NCBI GenBank assembly: GCA_018223375.1
Contig: JAGTTS010000001.1
Span: forward strand, 405,001-469,000
Length of the DNA stretch: 64,000 bases
Source: Clostridiaceae bacterium Marseille-Q3526
GTDB taxonomy: Bacteria > Bacillota > Clostridia > Lachnospirales > Lachnospiraceae
Reading direction: 5' to 3'
Numbering within the stretch: the stretch's first letter is position 1; the number at the start of each line of letters is the position of its first letter. The position numbers and the translations under genes were made by a program. This document shows positions 49,901 to 58,846 of the stretch, in pieces. The notes below the pieces were generated by a model, which ran no database searches, was not told where the DNA came from, and saw nothing but the letters and a program-made list of their open reading frames with translations.

Positions 49901-52330
49901 ATGAAGCAGAAAAACCTTCTGGCCTGGGCGGCCGGAATCCTGTGTACCTTCTGTCTGATGATTATTTTTCTCATCACATCAGCAGAATCTGTCGTATACT
50001 GGACGCCCGGCTATTTTGAACGGGAATATACGATGTACAATGTGCCTGAAACGGTATCCATGGAAATGAACGATTTGCTCTATGTCACAGACGAGATGAT
50101 GATGTATCTGAGGGGCGAAGGGCGGGACGACCTGAACATTTCCGTTCCTGTAGACGGACATACGCGCCCCTTCTTCAATGAGCGGGAAATGGCCCATATG
50201 GAGGACGTGAGAAATCTGTTTATCGGCGCGCTGCATCTGAGAACCGCCTGCATCGCCGCGGCGTTTCTTTGCCTGGCGCTTATGTTTCTCGTAAAAGCTG
50301 ACGTAAAACGGATTCTTCCCAGAGCCATCTGCACCGGAACAGGCATTTTTATGGTTTTAACCGCCGGGCTGGCTCTCCTGATATCCACAGACTTTACGAA
50401 ATATTTTATTATTTTCCACAAAATCTTTTTCGACAATGACCTGTGGATTCTGGATCCTGCCACGGATCTTCTGATTAATATTGTGCCGGAACCATTTTTT
50501 GCAGATACGGCGGCGCGGATTGCCTTTACCTTCAGCTTTTTAGTGCTGGCGCTGTTTTTTATCTGTCTGGCCTGTATCAGGCGCTCTGGAAAACGAAACA
50601 GAAAGGCCGTGAAAGCTGCCTTAAGCCTCGCTCTCCTTCTGGCTCTCGCGGTTCCCACTCAGACAGCCCATGCGTCAGAAGAGTGGCCTGAGGACGTCTC
50701 CATCGAGGCAGACGCCGGCATTGTGATGGACGCCGCGTCCGGCACGGTTCTCTACGGAAAAAACATCCACGAGACTTACGCCCCCGCCAGCATCACCAAG
50801 GTTCTGACCTCCATCATTGTGCTGGAACAGTGCGATCTGGACGAGGTAGTGACGTTCTCCAAAAATGCCGTTTACAACGTGGAGGCGGACAGCTCCTCAG
50901 CCGGCTACGACACGGGAGACACCGCCACGGTAAAAGACTGCCTCTACGCGCTTCTGTTAAAGTCTGCAAATGAGTCTGCAAACGCTCTGGCAGAACACAC
51001 GGCAGGCTCCACAGAGGCCTTTGCCGAGCTGATGAACGAAAAGGCAAAGGAGCTGGGCTGCGTGGACTCCCACTTTGCCAATCCCAGCGGCCTGAATGAT
51101 GAAAACCACTATGTCAGCGCCTACGACATGGCTCTCATCACCAGATACGCGTTCCAGAACGAGACGTTTCGCGAAATCGCCTCCACGACCTACTACGAGC
51201 TTCCGCCCAATGCCAGGAATCCGGAAGGCCTGGGCGTTTCGCCGGGCAATAAAATGGTCAAAAAGAATTTTCCGGAGTACCGCCCCGACGTCATCGGCGG
51301 CAAAACCGGCTATACCTCCATTGCGCTGAACACTCTTGTAATCGGCGCCAGACAGGACGATACAGAGCTGATTACCGTGGTGCTCCACAGCAACGGAACT
51401 ACCTACTCGGACACCAGCCGCCTGCTAGACTTTGGATTCCAAAATTTCCGCTCCGTGCCTCTGGCCGGAAACGATACCTCCTGGGAGCAGTTAAGCAGTT
51501 CCTTGACGATTGCAGGGCTTCCCACTTCCCAGGCCCCGGCTCTGACTGTGGATCCGGACAGCCGCATTGTACTTCCAAATCATGCGGAATTCGACGAGAC
51601 CACCTCCCAGATCTCCTTTGATCTGCCGGAAAATGCCCCGGAAAACGCCATCGCAGCCATTCACTATTTCCTGGGCAGTCACGAGGCCGGAACTGCCTGG
51701 CTGACCCTTGGGACAAATGCTTCCGACAGCACGTCCCCCATTCCGGCAAAGCTTTTAGAGATCGCGCCGGATACGATCGCCCAGGTAGATTTTAAGGATG
51801 AGGAAGAAAAACAGGAAGGGAACGAAGCCAGCGCTTCCCAGGAAGCAGCGGCGTCTCAGGATGGCGAAAGCCAGAAGGAAGACGGTATGGATCCGGGAAC
51901 AAACCGTTCCAAAGCTCCCGCGCAGGCTGATGCTTCTAAAGCAGACAAAGCTTCGAATGAAACGCTCAAACAGATGCTTCCCATTCTCATTCCGGTTCTC
52001 CTGGTTCTCGCAGCTGCAGCAGGCCTGGGAGCCGCCTTCTTCCATCTCAGCAAGAAACGGCAGAAGGAGGAGAACGACCGTCAGGAACGCCGCAGAAAAC
52101 GGCTGGAGCGCTTAAAAGAATCCGGCGTGTCGGAGGACGAATTCAATGAGATGATGAAAAACCGCCGTCTGTCCATCCCTCTTGAGCCAGACCGGCGTTC
52201 CTTCAGACGCCCTAAATCCTCCCGCAGCCATTCCGGTTCCCTCCTGTCCGGAGCAGGAGAGGCCAGGCGTTCTTCCCGAGGCCGTGATAAGGGATTCTCC
52301 CTGAAACGGCGCCGCTGGTGGAAACGATAG
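49901..52330 (+). CDS. fusion of DUF1461 (TIGR01906) membrane protein and D-alanyl-D-alanine carboxypeptidase
   Basis: 809 residues in one frame. Residues 1-235 hold four membrane segments and the TIGR01906 pattern (FEREYTMYNVPETVSMEMNDLLYVTDEMMMYLRG, then NEREMAHMEDVRNLF, and HKIFFDNDLWILDPATDLLINIVPEPFF). Residues about 240-265 (KAALSLALLLALAVPTQTAHA) look like a signal peptide, then comes a PBP5/DacF-like S11 domain with SITK (SxxK), SAN in LLKSANESANALAEH and KTGYT. It trims peptidoglycan peptides. C-terminal: Ala/Glu-rich linker, a membrane helix, and a basic Arg-rich tail of about 95 residues. Normally two genes. Confidence 0.88.
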   Translation: MKQKNLLAWAAGILCTFCLMIIFLITSAESVVYWTPGYFEREYTMYNVPETVSMEMNDLLYVTDEMMMYLRGEGRDDLNISVPVDGHTRPFFNEREMAHMEDVRNLFIGALHLRTACIAAAFLCLALMFLVKADVKRILPRAICTGTGIFMVLTAGLALLISTDFTKYFIIFHKIFFDNDLWILDPATDLLINIVPEPFFADTAARIAFTFSFLVLALFFICLACIRRSGKRNRKAVKAALSLALLLALAVPTQTAHASEEWPEDVSIEADAGIVMDAASGTVLYGKNIHETYAPASITKVLTSIIVLEQCDLDEVVTFSKNAVYNVEADSSSAGYDTGDTATVKDCLYALLLKSANESANALAEHTAGSTEAFAELMNEKAKELGCVDSHFANPSGLNDENHYVSAYDMALITRYAFQNETFREIASTTYYELPPNARNPEGLGVSPGNKMVKKNFPEYRPDVIGGKTGYTSIALNTLVIGARQDDTELITVVLHSNGTTYSDTSRLLDFGFQNFRSVPLAGNDTSWEQLSSSLTIAGLPTSQAPALTVDPDSRIVLPNHAEFDETTSQISFDLPENAPENAIAAIHYFLGSHEAGTAWLTLGTNASDSTSPIPAKLLEIAPDTIAQVDFKDEEEKQEGNEASASQEAAASQDGESQKEDGMDPGTNRSKAPAQADASKADKASNETLKQMLPILIPVLLVLAAAAGLGAAFFHLSKKRQKEENDRQERRRKRLERLKESGVSEDEFNEMMKNRRLSIPLEPDRRSFRRPKSSRSHSGSLLSGAGEARRSSRGRDKGFSLKRRRWWKR

Positions 52331-52335
52331 AGAAT

Positions 52336-52382
52336 AAAAAAGAGAGAGAACGGAATCTTTATCCTCTTCTCTCTCTTTTTTT
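52336..52382. terminator. bidirectional terminator
   Basis: AAAAAGAGAGAGA pairs with TCTCTCTCTTTTTT across a 20-base loop; genes on both sides converge. Confidence 0.85.
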
Positions 52383-53342
52383 CATCTCTTTTTTCGCTTT
52401 CGCCCTCTCTGCGCGTTTCTTCTTCGCTTCCTCACAGCGGTGAACCAGAAGCTCCACTCCCGCCTCATCTGTCAGCTTTACCGTCTGTACGGCAAACACG
52501 CTCCCGTCCTCAGACCTTTTAATTCTCAGCTTTCCCTTTACATATCCATGCTCCGGGCAGACTGCCAGGCAGAAATACTGCTTCTGATTGACAGAAAACC
52601 AGCGTATTTTCTTTTTCAAAAGCCGGCGGCATTTGCAGCACATCACGTCTGTCACCTGCTTTTCCCTCAAAAGCTCCTCCTTGGTATCCCAGGTTCTGGA
52701 AACAAACTTTGCGTATGTGGGAAACTTCAGTCTCAGCTCCTCCTCCTCTATCTCCGGAGTCTGATAGTAATCTACAGAAAAATATTCCATCATACTGTAG
52801 AAATCCATTTTTCCCATCACAAGCCCTGTATACCAGGCGTCGTCTAACGCCCTGTGAAACGGGCGTCCCTGCTCAATCCCCAGCTCTTCCACTGCCGTGT
52901 CGAGAGACTCCCTCCTGCCATCTCCCCGGATTAAACCGTAAATTTTCTGGAGATCATAGTAAAACAGAGGTTTCCCAAAGGGGAGTTCCATTCCATGATA
53001 TACCACGTTTCTCTGAAGCTCCGTCAGATCCATAGAGCCCCAGGTGCAGAGCCTGAAATCCGTTCCGCACCAGGACAAGAAATCCTCCATGGCCTTCTCA
53101 AACCGCTCTCCCTGCTGTTCCAGCTTTTCCTGGGAAAGATGCGTAACCTCTGATATTTTATAATGAAGCGTTTTATACACCTGAGGGCGCACTAAACGGC
53201 TGAATTCCGATATAATTCTGAGATTTTCGTCCAGCTTCACTGCCCCAATCTCAATAATTTCAAAAGGGAGCCGATCCATAGACGTCTCTCTGCCTCCGGA
53301 GCTTTGATTCCACTCCAGGTCAAGCACAATAAAATGTCCCAT
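52359..53342 (-). CDS. DnaQ-like 3'-5' exonuclease
   Basis: About 327 residues. Exo I FIVLDLEWNQSS, Exo II TWGSMDLTELQRNVVYHGM and Exo III RPFHRALDDAWYTGLVM (DEDDh with the catalytic His). The C-terminal third has a Cys-rich patch CCKCRRLLKKKIRW...FCLAVCPEHGYV and a Lys/Arg-rich tail, which suggest RNA or DNA binding. It is similar in style to KapD-like exonucleases. ATG at 53342 has better spacing to AGGAAT than the one at 53351. Confidence 0.87.
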   Translation of the reverse strand: MGHFIVLDLEWNQSSGGRETSMDRLPFEIIEIGAVKLDENLRIISEFSRLVRPQVYKTLHYKISEVTHLSQEKLEQQGERFEKAMEDFLSWCGTDFRLCTWGSMDLTELQRNVVYHGMELPFGKPLFYYDLQKIYGLIRGDGRRESLDTAVEELGIEQGRPFHRALDDAWYTGLVMGKMDFYSMMEYFSVDYYQTPEIEEEELRLKFPTYAKFVSRTWDTKEELLREKQVTDVMCCKCRRLLKKKIRWFSVNQKQYFCLAVCPEHGYVKGKLRIKRSEDGSVFAVQTVKLTDEAGVELLVHRCEEAKKKRAERAKAKKEMKKRERRG

Positions 53343-53351
53343 AGCTCTCAT

Positions 53352-54115
53352 TCCTATTCTTTCTCACTCCGCATCCTTCAGGAACCATACCGTTTCCCTC
53401 TTTCTGCCGGACAACGTATTAACTTTACCACATTCCGCCCAATAAGTCGATGATATTTTACAGAAGAGCCTCTTTAGGGCAAACAGATGTCACCCGCAGG
53501 CTCTGAGTCTCTCCCGGAAGCGCTCATTTTCCATCCTCTGTATGTCCGTCTGACACAGACATACGTTTTCCTCCCGCTTTTTTCCTGCACGTCCTATTTT
53601 CAGACCGCTCGCCTGCCCATAATCTATCCGCTTTCCAATGACTAAATATACATTTTATATGCACCGAATATGTATCAATTTTTCTTCCTGCATTTGATGT
53701 ATATTTATTCAGTTCTCTTTTTCTTCTTGTATTCATTTGCATGAAAATATATTCACCGCTAATCCCCAGTCTTTGTTTTTCTTTCTCAGTCTCAAAAGCT
53801 TTTTCATCTGCCGTATTTTCCCATTTATGCTTCCTGTAAAGCGCCGGAAATCGGAGGACTGCCGTTCTGCTATTCTGCTATTCTGTCATTCTGCCATTCT
53901 ATTTTGCTCTGCTGTTCTGTCATTCTGTTTTTCCTTGCCTTCCTTTCAGCAGTCCATTATAATAGGATTGGCTGTTTATATTCCGCCGCTTCACCCCGCA
54001 TGGCTGACCTGATTTTTAGTCAGATAAGAAATGGCTTACTATCTTGTTATAACTAAAAGTTATTATACGCCTTGCGAGCCTTATTTATACACTTTTTAAG
54101 GGAGTATGCAAACAT
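53352..54115. other. long intergenic region
   Basis: No gene that I can support. It holds a hairpin GTATGTC/GACATAC near 53540-53566, an AT-rich segment, low-complexity TTCTGYYATTC repeats (53865-53930), and the promoter region of the ABC exporter with the palindrome at 54049. Short frames in it show no family pattern. A small RNA is possible but not shown. Confidence 0.45.
54049..54063. promoter_or_regulatory. palindromic operator candidate before the ABC exporter
   Basis: ATAACTAAAAGTTAT is an inverted repeat (ATAACT/AGTTAT) close to a TATTATA -10-like hexamer, 53 bases before the ATG. The shape is common for MarR-family sites. No regulator gene is adjacent. Confidence 0.4.
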
Positions 54116-55864
54116 ATGAACACACTAAAACGATTCATCCATTATTACAAGCCCTATCAGGTTCTATTTTACCTGGATCTCATCTGCGCGGCTGTCATCA
54201 GCATGATCGATCTGCTCTATCCGCAGATTCTGCGCAGTCTCACCAACACTCTGTTTGCCGGAGATCCTCATCTGCTTTTAAAAGCTCTTGTCTCCATTGG
54301 CATCGGCCTCTTCATTATGTATATCATTCAAAGCCTATGCAAATTTTATGTCTGCTATCAGGGACATATGATGGGCGCTAACATGGAACGAGATATGCGG
54401 CAGCAGCTCTTTGATCACTATGAAAAACTGTCCTTCTCCTACTATGACAGAAATAATTCTGGGCAGATGATGAGCAAATTAGTATCAGATCTCTTTGATA
54501 TTGCGGAATTTGCCCATCACGGACCGGAAAATCTGTTTATTTCTCTGATTAAAATCGTGGGATCCTTTATCTTTTTATTCCTGATCAGCTGGCAGCTGGC
54601 TCTCCCTCTGGCCTTTTTAGTTGTCTGCATGCTTGTATTCTCGTTAGCTCAGAACGGCCGGATGCAGACAACTTTTATGGATAACAGGAAACGAATCGGC
54701 GACGTCAATGCCAGTCTGCAGGACACTCTGGCCGGAATCCGGGTTGTTCAGTCCTTTGCCAACGAAAAAGTGGAGCAGGAAAAATTCAGAAACAGCAATC
54801 ACCGTTTTCTGATGTCCAAGGACGCCAACTACCACTGCATGGCCAGTTTTATGAGTTTCAACCTGTTTTTCCAGGGAATGATGTACCTGGTAACTCTGGT
54901 ATGGGGCGGATACCTAATCGCCAAAGGCGTGCTTCAGGTAACTGATTTAGCCATGTACGCGCTTTATATCGGCATTTTCATCAGCCCTATCCAGATTTTA
55001 GTCGAGCTGACTGAGATGATGCAGAAAGGTTTTTCCGGCTTCCACCGCTTCCTGGATGTAATTGACACAGAGCCAGAAATCAAAAACTCACCCGGCGCAG
55101 TTCCTCTTACCCAGGTCAGTGGAGACGTGCGCTATGACGACGTCAGCTTTTCCTACCAGGAGGATGAGCCTGTATTGTCTCATGTCTCCTTCCATATTCC
55201 GGCAGGAAAATCCGTGGCCCTGGTCGGACCATCTGGAGGCGGCAAAACCACGATCTGTTCCCTTCTTCCTCGTTTTTACGATGTGACAGAGGGAAGCATC
55301 TTCATCGATGGAACAGATATTAAAACCCTTACTCTGGAAAGCCTGAGAAGTCAAATTGGAATTGTCCAGCAGGACGTCTACCTGTTCTGCGGTTCTGTAA
55401 AGGAAAATATCGCTTACGGAAAGCCCGGCGCTTCTATGGAAGAGATTATCGACGCGGCAAAAAAAGCAAATATCCACGACTTCATCCAGTCTCTTCCAGA
55501 CGGCTACGATACCTTTGTGGGAGAACGCGGTACACGGCTGTCTGGCGGTCAAAAACAGCGGATTTCTATCGCTCGGGTATTCCTTAAGAATCCTCCTATT
55601 TTAATCTTGGACGAGGCCACCAGCGCCCTGGACAACGAGAGCGAACGCCATATCCAAAAAAGCCTGGAAGAGCTGGCTAAAAACAGAACTACGATTACCA
55701 TCGCCCACCGTCTTTCTACCATTCAGAACGCAGACGAGATTATCGTAATCAACTGCAGCGGAATCTCCGAAAGAGGCACGCATCAGCAGCTGTTGGAAAA
55801 AAATGGTTTGTACGCCCACTACTATCAAATGCAGTTTGAGGGATTGTTAGAAATAGAAAATTAG
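54116..55864 (+). CDS. ABC transporter, fused permease and ATP-binding (multidrug/lipid type)
   Basis: 582 residues. Six-helix ABC_membrane domain (about 1-300) and ATPase domain: Walker A VGPSGGGKTTICSLLPRFYD, signature TRLSGGQKQRISIARV, Walker B ILILDEATSALDNESE, and switch His in TIAHRLSTI. It works as a homo- or heterodimer to export drugs, lipids or peptides. The GGAG site is spaced less well than usual before ATG. The transcript probably ends at the parS-containing palindrome just after it. Confidence 0.94.
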   Translation: MNTLKRFIHYYKPYQVLFYLDLICAAVISMIDLLYPQILRSLTNTLFAGDPHLLLKALVSIGIGLFIMYIIQSLCKFYVCYQGHMMGANMERDMRQQLFDHYEKLSFSYYDRNNSGQMMSKLVSDLFDIAEFAHHGPENLFISLIKIVGSFIFLFLISWQLALPLAFLVVCMLVFSLAQNGRMQTTFMDNRKRIGDVNASLQDTLAGIRVVQSFANEKVEQEKFRNSNHRFLMSKDANYHCMASFMSFNLFFQGMMYLVTLVWGGYLIAKGVLQVTDLAMYALYIGIFISPIQILVELTEMMQKGFSGFHRFLDVIDTEPEIKNSPGAVPLTQVSGDVRYDDVSFSYQEDEPVLSHVSFHIPAGKSVALVGPSGGGKTTICSLLPRFYDVTEGSIFIDGTDIKTLTLESLRSQIGIVQQDVYLFCGSVKENIAYGKPGASMEEIIDAAKKANIHDFIQSLPDGYDTFVGERGTRLSGGQKQRISIARVFLKNPPILILDEATSALDNESERHIQKSLEELAKNRTTITIAHRLSTIQNADEIIVINCSGISERGTHQQLLEKNGLYAHYYQMQFEGLLEIEN

Positions 55865-55888
55865 ATTCATTATAGCAGGAAAGATTCC

Positions 55889-55926
55889 GGCCATCCATAT
55901 GTTTCACGTGAAACATATGGATGGCC
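55889..55926. promoter_or_regulatory. parS site 1, embedded in a perfect 38 bp palindrome
   Basis: TGTTTCACGTGAAACA (55900-55915) is the exact bacterial parS consensus bound by ParB. The palindrome extends to 19 bp per arm, GGCCATCCATATGTTTCAC and its inverse. It lies 25 bases after the ABC exporter stop and is followed by GCTTCATTTTT, so it also fits as its terminator. Confidence 0.95.
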
Positions 55927-56152
55927 GCTTCATTTTTCCGACTAATTTTTTTCTATTATTTTATCTTTTCTTATTCCTCCACCTGACTCTCTTCTCCGAT
56001 TCATCCCTCTTTCCCGCCTATCCCCCTTTTCCTTTTTTCTTCTTTTCCCTGCTTCTCCTTATTCGATTCTCTCTGTTCCCCCTTCTTCGCTTCTCTTTAT
56101 TTTTCCGTCCATACACTTTCCTTTTCAGGTTTTAAATCCGTGTTTTATTATA

Positions 56153-56168
56153 TGTTTCACGTGAAACA
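56153..56168. promoter_or_regulatory. parS site 2
   Basis: TGTTTCACGTGAAACA, an exact match, 15 bases before the stop of the nucleotidyltransferase gene (on the minus side). Located in a gene-free gap. Confidence 0.95.
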
Positions 56169-56183
56169 TTACAGAAGCACATG

Positions 56184-56807
56184 TCAGCCGATTCCTTTTT
56201 CAAACCTTTCCTTTAAACAATCAATCCAGGTCTGAACATGAGCGCAGGTAGGTTCTCTCAAAGCCGCCGCATAGATCTCAAACACTTCCGGCTCATGTTC
56301 CTCTAAATAGCGCAGTGATTTTTTCGGGCCAAAGTAATATTTCATTTCTATATCAAAAAAGATTTCCAGGCTGTCTTTCAACAGCCAGTACATTCTGTAA
56401 AGTCCTTCTGCATCCTTTCTCTCCATTCTGTTTAACATTTTCTGGCACCAGGCAAGATTGTGCTCATTTTCAGCCTTCGTCTTTACAAGAAAGCTTTTAA
56501 TATAGGCATTCACTCTTTGTTTCAGTTTTTTAATCACATCCTCTTGATCAAAGAGAATCCGGCTATCCCAGATCTGGACAAAATCCTCAACAGGATACTC
56601 CTGCTGAAACAATGACTTAGGATAAATAAATACATCCAGTTCTATGCCGCAGATCAAGGAATGGTCGTGGCTTATCTCCCCCTCCTCTCTCACAAGAAGG
56701 GCGTCAAAATCGCTGTTCAAATGATTGGTCCCATTGGCAAAAGAGCCATATACAGCCATGCCAATCGGATGATAGGCTGACTTTAAATATTCCATTATCT
56801 TTTCCAT
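56184..56807 (-). CDS. nucleotidyltransferase-domain protein
   Basis: 207 residues. The Pol-beta-type NTase motif GS-x9-DxD is clear: VYGSFANGTNHLNSDFDALLV, with a third Asp in LDVFIY. The remaining helical half (LKQRVNAYIKSFLVKTKAENEHNLAWCQKML) could be a HEPN-like or substrate domain. Such proteins include aminoglycoside nucleotidyltransferases and MNT antitoxins. No HEPN toxin gene is adjacent. Function unclear. Confidence 0.8.
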   Translation of the reverse strand: MEKIMEYLKSAYHPIGMAVYGSFANGTNHLNSDFDALLVREEGEISHDHSLICGIELDVFIYPKSLFQQEYPVEDFVQIWDSRILFDQEDVIKKLKQRVNAYIKSFLVKTKAENEHNLAWCQKMLNRMERKDAEGLYRMYWLLKDSLEIFFDIEMKYYFGPKKSLRYLEEHEPEVFEIYAAALREPTCAHVQTWIDCLKERFEKGIG

Positions 56808-56995
56808 TTTTATTTCTCCGATTCAGGTTTTATAACAGTATCAGCCATACATTTCCTTCCCAAACCTTTTCGTGGCTGATACTGTTACGATTCTCACAAA
56901 AATCGCTCACAAAAATTGCAACTTAAGTCTTGACTTACTTTAGTCAGATCAGTTATAATAAATAAGTTAGATGGTATATTGTTGATAAAATTTAT

Positions 56996-57069
56996 GTTTC
57001 TGTAGCTCAGCAGGATAGAGCGTCCGCCTCCTAAGCGGAAGGCCAGCGGTTCGAATCCGCTCAGGAACA
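56996..57069 (+). tRNA. tRNA-Arg (anticodon CCT)
   Basis: 74 bases. Acceptor GTTTCTG pairs with CAGGAAC (one G-T pair), D-arm AGCTCAGCAGGATAGAGC, anticodon loop CTCCTAA with anticodon CCT, T-arm AGCGGTTCGAATCCGCT. A stem with a T run (57073-57119) follows. Confidence 0.95.
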
Positions 57070-57072
57070 TAC

Positions 57073-57119
57073 ACGAAAACGCACGGATATTTCGAAAAGA
57101 AGTTTTCCGTGTGTTTTTT
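57073..57119 (+). terminator. terminator of tRNA-Arg
   Basis: CACGGA/TCCGTG stem with flanking A and T runs right after the tRNA. Confidence 0.65.
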
Positions 57120-57351
57120 TATTTCACAGGAAATTTTTCCTATCAAATAAAAATCCCCCCTAAAAGATCCCTTATTCTTTGAGAGCTTATCGCTTTCCTT
57201 TGTAACCTTTTTTATCAGCAGGAATGCAGGAAACGGTGTGCCTTCCCACATCCCACGCAAAAAACAACGCTGCCTCTCATCTAATATATTTAGAAAAAGC
57301 CGGAACAGGTTTGATCCTCTGTCCCGGCTTTTCCAGATTTCTATTCATTTT

Positions 57352-58242
57352 TTATCCTAACGCTTCGTCAAAGAATACTCTTCCCTGCATCCAGACTTTT
57401 CCCTTAAAACGGCGGCCTACTTTCGGTTCTCCGAACAAATCTGCCTTATTAATGCACACTCGAAAATGAATGTCATTGCACTCCAGCTTCATGTCGTAAA
57501 GCTCTTCGCCTGTAATTCGGTTTTTCTTGAGAAGAATCTCTTCTATTTCTCCAATAATCGAATACTGATCGCATTCTATCCCGCTTGGCATAAAACAGGT
57601 ATCAATAATGGTATACAGATCCTCCTTCGCTGCCCTTCTGGAAGCCTGAGAATATAAGTCAATATCTTCGATTGTCAAGGATTCCATTGCCTCTGGATCT
57701 CCGTTTTTCGCAGCTTCCAGCAGATTATTTCGATTTCTGGACGCCACCTTGGCCATTGCAATCTGATTTGCCGTTTTTTTCACAGGAAGCAAGATTTTTC
57801 CGTGAACCGAAAATCCCGCTAAGTTGGACGATACCACCTCTGTGCTTTTTCTTCGCTTTAAAATCCTTTCGCGATATTCCATCCCGTTTGTCACATAGAA
57901 AATCAGAGAAATCCCTACTCGATATTCGTCTAAAAGTCCCGCGTAGGTCTCCTTCTCTGTGTGCCTCTGAATGGAGCATTCAGCTGTGGAGGTCTCAATA
58001 CTGCTCTCCAGGTAAGGATAGTAATACTCAATTTCCAGTTCGTTCTGCTCGTTCATTTCTCCGCACATGGAAATTCCAATTCCATCCGCAATTTCCGCAC
58101 GAAGCTCATAAAAGTCCGTGTCCCGATCAATCTGAATGCAGCGGGAATCCTTCGGCTCCTTGGACAGGCATTTTAAAAGAGCCTTAATATCTCGATTTTT
58201 CTGATACATACTGAAGCCAGCAGCACGCAAATATTTATGCAT
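57352..58242 (-). CDS. DUF3881 family protein
   Basis: 296 residues: MHKYLRAAGFSMYQKNRDIKALLKCLSKEP, ELRAEIADGIGISMCGEMNEQNELEIEYYYPYL, RVGISLIFYVTNGMEY, and VWMQGRVFFDEAL at the end. This matches DUF3881 as I know it from Lachnospiraceae. No fold or function is known. It has no membrane segment or signal peptide. It is the last gene of the group DUF4446-parB-parA on the minus strand, separated by 80 bases. Confidence 0.75.
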   Translation of the reverse strand: MHKYLRAAGFSMYQKNRDIKALLKCLSKEPKDSRCIQIDRDTDFYELRAEIADGIGISMCGEMNEQNELEIEYYYPYLESSIETSTAECSIQRHTEKETYAGLLDEYRVGISLIFYVTNGMEYRERILKRRKSTEVVSSNLAGFSVHGKILLPVKKTANQIAMAKVASRNRNNLLEAAKNGDPEAMESLTIEDIDLYSQASRRAAKEDLYTIIDTCFMPSGIECDQYSIIGEIEEILLKKNRITGEELYDMKLECNDIHFRVCINKADLFGEPKVGRRFKGKVWMQGRVFFDEALG

Positions 58243-58322
58243 CGTTTCTATCTCCTCTTAACTTATGCTCCGCAATCTCTGGATAGATTGGAACCGCAGC
58301 TTTTCCCTGGCTGCTTCCGCAT

Positions 58323-58823
58323 TTAATAGCCCAGGGCTCTCTCCAGAGCCTCTTTTTCCTCTGCTCCCAGAAGCACGTCCGTGCTCCCCTTCTCCACATC
58401 CTTCATGTAGAGATAACAGCCTTCCCGGCTATGAACAGAGTTCAAAATAAAGCCAGAATTATTGTCGTCCAGCAGCGCGATAACGAAGCTCAGATTGCCT
58501 CCCATCCCTTTAAAGGCATTATACTTTACAATTCCTATTTTCTGGTAGCTGGCTCTCACCTGTCTGGACAAAGATTTCAGCTGATCTCTGCCCTCTTTGT
58601 CTGTGGCCTGTCTGACAGCCGCCTCATCCATCAGATCCAGAATAATGTCCTCCAGGGTCTCTGCGTCCTTGCCTCTCATGAACATATCATAGCGCCGGTA
58701 CAACTTTCTGTACTGTGAAAAACATACCAGCGTCAGAATCATCAGAACCAGGGTAAGCGCCGCAAGACCGATAATCAGGTAGGCTGGATCAAAAAGAAGG
58801 TTATTTAACATACTGTTTTCCAT
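58323..58823 (-). CDS. DUF4446 membrane-anchored protein
   Basis: 166 residues. One N-terminal helix (AYLIIGLAALTLVLMILTLVCFSQYRKLYRRYDMFMRGKDAETLEDIILDLMDE), then a cytoplasmic domain with VRASYQKIGIVKYNAFKGMGGNLSFVIALLDDNNSGFILNSVHSREGCYLYMKDVEKG. The gene commonly lies next to parB in Firmicutes. Function unknown. 23 bases from the parB stop, so co-transcribed with parA and parB. Confidence 0.85.
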   Translation of the reverse strand: MENSMLNNLLFDPAYLIIGLAALTLVLMILTLVCFSQYRKLYRRYDMFMRGKDAETLEDIILDLMDEAAVRQATDKEGRDQLKSLSRQVRASYQKIGIVKYNAFKGMGGNLSFVIALLDDNNSGFILNSVHSREGCYLYMKDVEKGSTDVLLGAEEKEALERALGY

Positions 58824-58846
58824 TGTCTGCTATCACTCCTGACTTT

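Noticed and set aside
53524..53742. Minus-strand ORF of 72 residues in the long intergenic region
   Set aside because: Atypical composition, no clear ribosome site, no recognisable motif.
53865..53930. TTCTGCTATTC / TTCTGTCATTC repeated units, considered as a CRISPR or satellite
   Set aside because: Units are short, irregular and without spacers; low-complexity sequence only. No CRISPR array or cas gene is seen in the window.
56184..56807. HEPN/MNT toxin-antitoxin pair
   Set aside because: The nucleotidyltransferase motif is present but no adjacent HEPN gene is found; a pair cannot be supported.
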